Assembly: GCA_017429345.1 (NCBI GenBank)
Contig: JAFRPB010000156.1
Span: forward strand, 1 to 35,031
DNA: 35,031 bases
Source: Clostridia bacterium
GTDB taxonomy: Bacteria > Bacillota > Clostridia > Oscillospirales > Acutalibacteraceae
Reading direction: 5' to 3'
The notes beneath the pieces are model-generated. The model was given only the letters and a program-made list of their open reading frames with translations, was not told the origin of the DNA and did no database searches. Both the position numbers and the translations under genes were made by a program. Shown piece by piece: positions 33,413-35,031 of this stretch (its first letter is position 1; each line of letters begins with the position of its first letter).

Positions 33413-33582
33413 GGAAAGCGGAGTTGACATGTTTTTTTCGGAATGGAAAGCTCGGTTGGTTGCCATTGCCCCGGAAGCTTGTTATGATGGGTCTGTCGGA
33501 TGCGTTGCCGACCGTTTGAACGGGAAAAACGACCGTTCGGACGAAAACGCTCCGCCGGGCGGTCCGTTTCGGCAAAAATTGC

Positions 33583-33664
33583 GGCGTACAGAATATTTTA
33601 TATGGCGTACAGAATATTTTATATTTTAATTAATAAAAGCCGGTTTTTTTTCGACTTATATTAT
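33583..33664 (+). promoter_or_regulatory. exact 21-bp direct repeat and -10 before the mini-protein gene
   Basis: Two identical 21-bp units (33583-33603 and 33604-33624, starting GGCGTACAGAAT). No good -35 follows, but TATATTAT is present at 33657-33664, at the right distance for an activator-dependent promoter. The sequence then is AT-rich to the ribosome binding site at 33688-33695. The rest of the 351-bp gap (33350-33701) holds the site at 33353. Confidence 0.65.
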
Positions 33665-33701
33665 GGAGAATATTTTTAATTAAAAAAAGGGGGTGACGGA
33701 A

Positions 33702-33845
33702 ATGATGGCTTTCCCGATGGTGTTTATCAGCTATTTTCTCGGGGTGATCGCTGTGTTCGCGAAGCTGACCGCCCTGCTGAAGGGCACCAGCAGCCGCGAG
33801 GTCATGGAAAAATGGGAAGAGATCCTCGGCATGGGTGAAGAGTGA
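33702..33845 (+). CDS. 47-residue membrane mini-protein
   Basis: ATG at 33702 behind a strong AAAGGGGGTGAC. The product has one hydrophobic helix (about residues 3-27: FPMVFISYFLGVIAVFAKLTALL) and a charged amphipathic tail (SSREVMEKWEEILGMGEE). No family recognised. It lies 55 bp before LRR gene 2 with no promoter between, so the two are probably co-transcribed. LRR protein 2 begins with a similar short hydrophobic stretch. It could be an accessory membrane peptide, a signal peptide precursor or a small toxin; none is shown. Confidence 0.7.
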   Translation: MMAFPMVFISYFLGVIAVFAKLTALLKGTSSREVMEKWEEILGMGEE

Positions 33846-33900
33846 TCCGGCGATTCCCGCGTAAAACAACATTTTCGAAATGTAAAGGAGAAAACGCAAT

Positions 33901-34893
33901 ATGAACAGTTCCGTGGTAACGTTTATTAACGGCTTTCTTTCAAAGTTTCTTTCGGTGCTGATGTCGGTGCTGCTCTCTCTCGGCGTTCTCGGCGTCGAGA
34001 AGCGCGGCGACAACGACGAACCGGCGGACCCGTCGAAGCCCTACGTGTTCGAGACGGAGGACGAGTATTTCCGCTATTACGACCGCTGTCTATGGTATGA
34101 CCTGTCCGGAACCGAGCCCTTCACGGGATTCGATCCGGACGACGAAGACGTTGAATGGTATGAGGACGAAACCGACGATGAGGCCGAACCGGATTGGCTT
34201 GACGATTTATACGAAGAAGTCGAGCCGGTTCTTGAAAAGGAGATCAATTACGAGGGCTTCCGCGTGTGCCTCTGCAAAAACGGCACCGCCGCGATCACCG
34301 GCATCACGAAAGCCGCCCGCACGATGCGCTTCCCGTCCTCGGTCGAGGGATATCCCGTCGTCGCGATCACGAACCCATATTACGGCGAGTTTGACGACTG
34401 CCTGACCTTCTGCACGAGCATTATCATTCCGAATTCGGTGGAATATATCGGCTTGGGGATATTCGACAGGTCGAATTTCCTGCAGAATATCGACTTCGGC
34501 GACCGGGTGCGGTTTATCGACGGCTCCTGTGATTCCTGCCGTACGCTCAAAAGCGTGAAGATCCCCGGCAGCGTCGAAAGCGTCCGGGCGTTTGACGAAA
34601 GCCCCGCGCTCAAAGACCTGGAGATCTGCCGCGGCGTGAAAACCGTCGGCGGATTCAACGGCTGCACGGCGCTCGAGACCGTCCGTCTGCCGGATACGGT
34701 CGAGACGATCGGTCTCTCCACGTTCTGCGACTGCATCGCGCTCAGGGATATCTATATCCCCGCCTCCGTCTCTTTGATCGAAGGATACGTGCTGACCGGC
34801 TGCAGCGATAATCTGACGGTCCACGGCGTTGCGGGCTCTTATGCGGAAAGCTGGGCGGCGGAGAACGGAGTCGCGTTCGCGGCGGATTATTAA
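33901..34893 (+). CDS. BspA-type leucine-rich-repeat protein 2
   Basis: 330 residues behind AAAGGAG. An N-terminal hydrophobic helix (about 4-31, FINGFLSKFLSVLMSVLLSLGVLGV) acts as uncleaved anchor or signal. A strongly acidic segment follows (about 38-115, DPDDEDVEWYEDETDDEAEPDW). Then about six LRR_5 repeats (ITGITKAARTMRFPSSVEGYPVVAI, SIIIPNSVEYIGLGIF, LKSVKIPGSVESVRAF, LETVRLPDTVETIGLSTF, LRDIYIPASVSLIEGYV) and the usual capping VHGVAGSYAESWAAENGVAF. Surface exposed. Unlike LRR gene 1, base composition is host-like throughout. Confidence 0.9.
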   Translation: MNSSVVTFINGFLSKFLSVLMSVLLSLGVLGVEKRGDNDEPADPSKPYVFETEDEYFRYYDRCLWYDLSGTEPFTGFDPDDEDVEWYEDETDDEAEPDWLDDLYEEVEPVLEKEINYEGFRVCLCKNGTAAITGITKAARTMRFPSSVEGYPVVAITNPYYGEFDDCLTFCTSIIIPNSVEYIGLGIFDRSNFLQNIDFGDRVRFIDGSCDSCRTLKSVKIPGSVESVRAFDESPALKDLEICRGVKTVGGFNGCTALETVRLPDTVETIGLSTFCDCIALRDIYIPASVSLIEGYVLTGCSDNLTVHGVAGSYAESWAAENGVAFAADY

Positions 34894-35031
34894 ATTCTGA
34901 TTTATCGGGCTGTTTTCCGCGGCGTCGGGCGACAATTTGTAGGGGCGGGCATGACCGCCCGATCGACGCTGAAGGCATCCCTGCCTTTACGGCAGGGGTG
35001 GCGAAGCGGAGAAATTGTATATTTTACAACG
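34894..35031. repeat. cluster of dispersed palindromes at the window end
   Basis: CTGATTTATCGGGCTG (34897-34912, half of the palindrome at 12974), hairpin GGGCGG-GCATGA-CCGCCC (34943-34960), hairpin CCCTGCC-TTTAC-GGCAGGG (34979-34997) and TTGTA-TATTT-TACAA with the GTATATTTTAC core (35017-35027). No gene seen. Confidence 0.8.

Noticed and set aside
33408-33629. Plus-strand frame of 73 codons between the two LRR genes
   Set aside because: A GGAG precedes an internal ATG at 33428, so a short peptide is possible, but the C-terminal half reads through the exact 21-bp repeat (giving RTEYFIWRTEYFIF) and no recognisable feature supports it. Left as a weak possibility.

Overview
The window looks like a chromosome segment of an anaerobic, fairly GC-rich Clostridia member (Oscillospiraceae/Ruminococcaceae-like; inferred from gene content, not proven). 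The support is: strong GGAGG-type ribosome binding sites, near-consensus TTGACA/TATAAT promoters that often carry an extended TGC-TATAAT -10, rubrerythrin, LytTR/GHKL two-component systems, BspA-type leucine-rich-repeat surface proteins and an FtsI-like penicillin-binding protein.

Layout. Positions 1-210 are a perfect heptamer-based tandem array that runs into the stop codon of the first gene. 210-7624 (minus) is one operon of four tandem paralogues, each a ~600-residue polytopic GT-C-like glycosyltransferase, driven by a perfect consensus promoter. 7898-10495 (plus) holds an SLC13/ArsB-type permease and a membrane-anchored alkaline-phosphatase-superfamily enzyme, closed by a strong hairpin terminator. 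10659-13411 (minus) has rubrerythrin, an exported PHP-domain protein and a double ACT-domain protein. 13710-18360 (minus) is a carbohydrate block: GH2 beta-mannosidase, a WecE-type sugar aminotransferase and a beta-propeller glycosidase-like protein.

Positions 18640-22935 form a lower-GC defence island. It has a single-chain restriction-modification protein (nuclease + methylase + recognition domain), a transposase remnant, a HEPN/MNT toxin-antitoxin pair and a small unknown ORF, and ends at a tRNA-Val gene. A tRNA-3'-end-like scrap lies at the far edge.

23135-34893 is a cell-surface and signalling block. It has a PBP, two LytTR response regulators with two GHKL sensor kinases (one pair convergent, one pair translationally coupled), a sigma-70-family factor overlapping a membrane protein that is probably its anti-sigma factor, and two BspA-like LRR proteins, the second preceded by a 47-residue membrane mini-protein.

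Two layers of non-coding structure stand out. (1) Many intergenic gaps carry 7-bp (sometimes 8-bp) tandem arrays, frequently as inverted pairs around hairpins, with unit sequence changing from locus to locus but architecture kept; several genes take their stop codon from such an array. (2) In the signalling block, direct repeats with a 21-bp period sit 6-7 bp upstream of -35-like hexamers at five or six places, in front of a LytTR regulator operon, the other LytTR regulator and the LRR genes. This is the geometry expected for LytTR-family activators and suggests a local, autoregulated surface-protein regulon. All functional statements are from sequence reading only; no database search was run.
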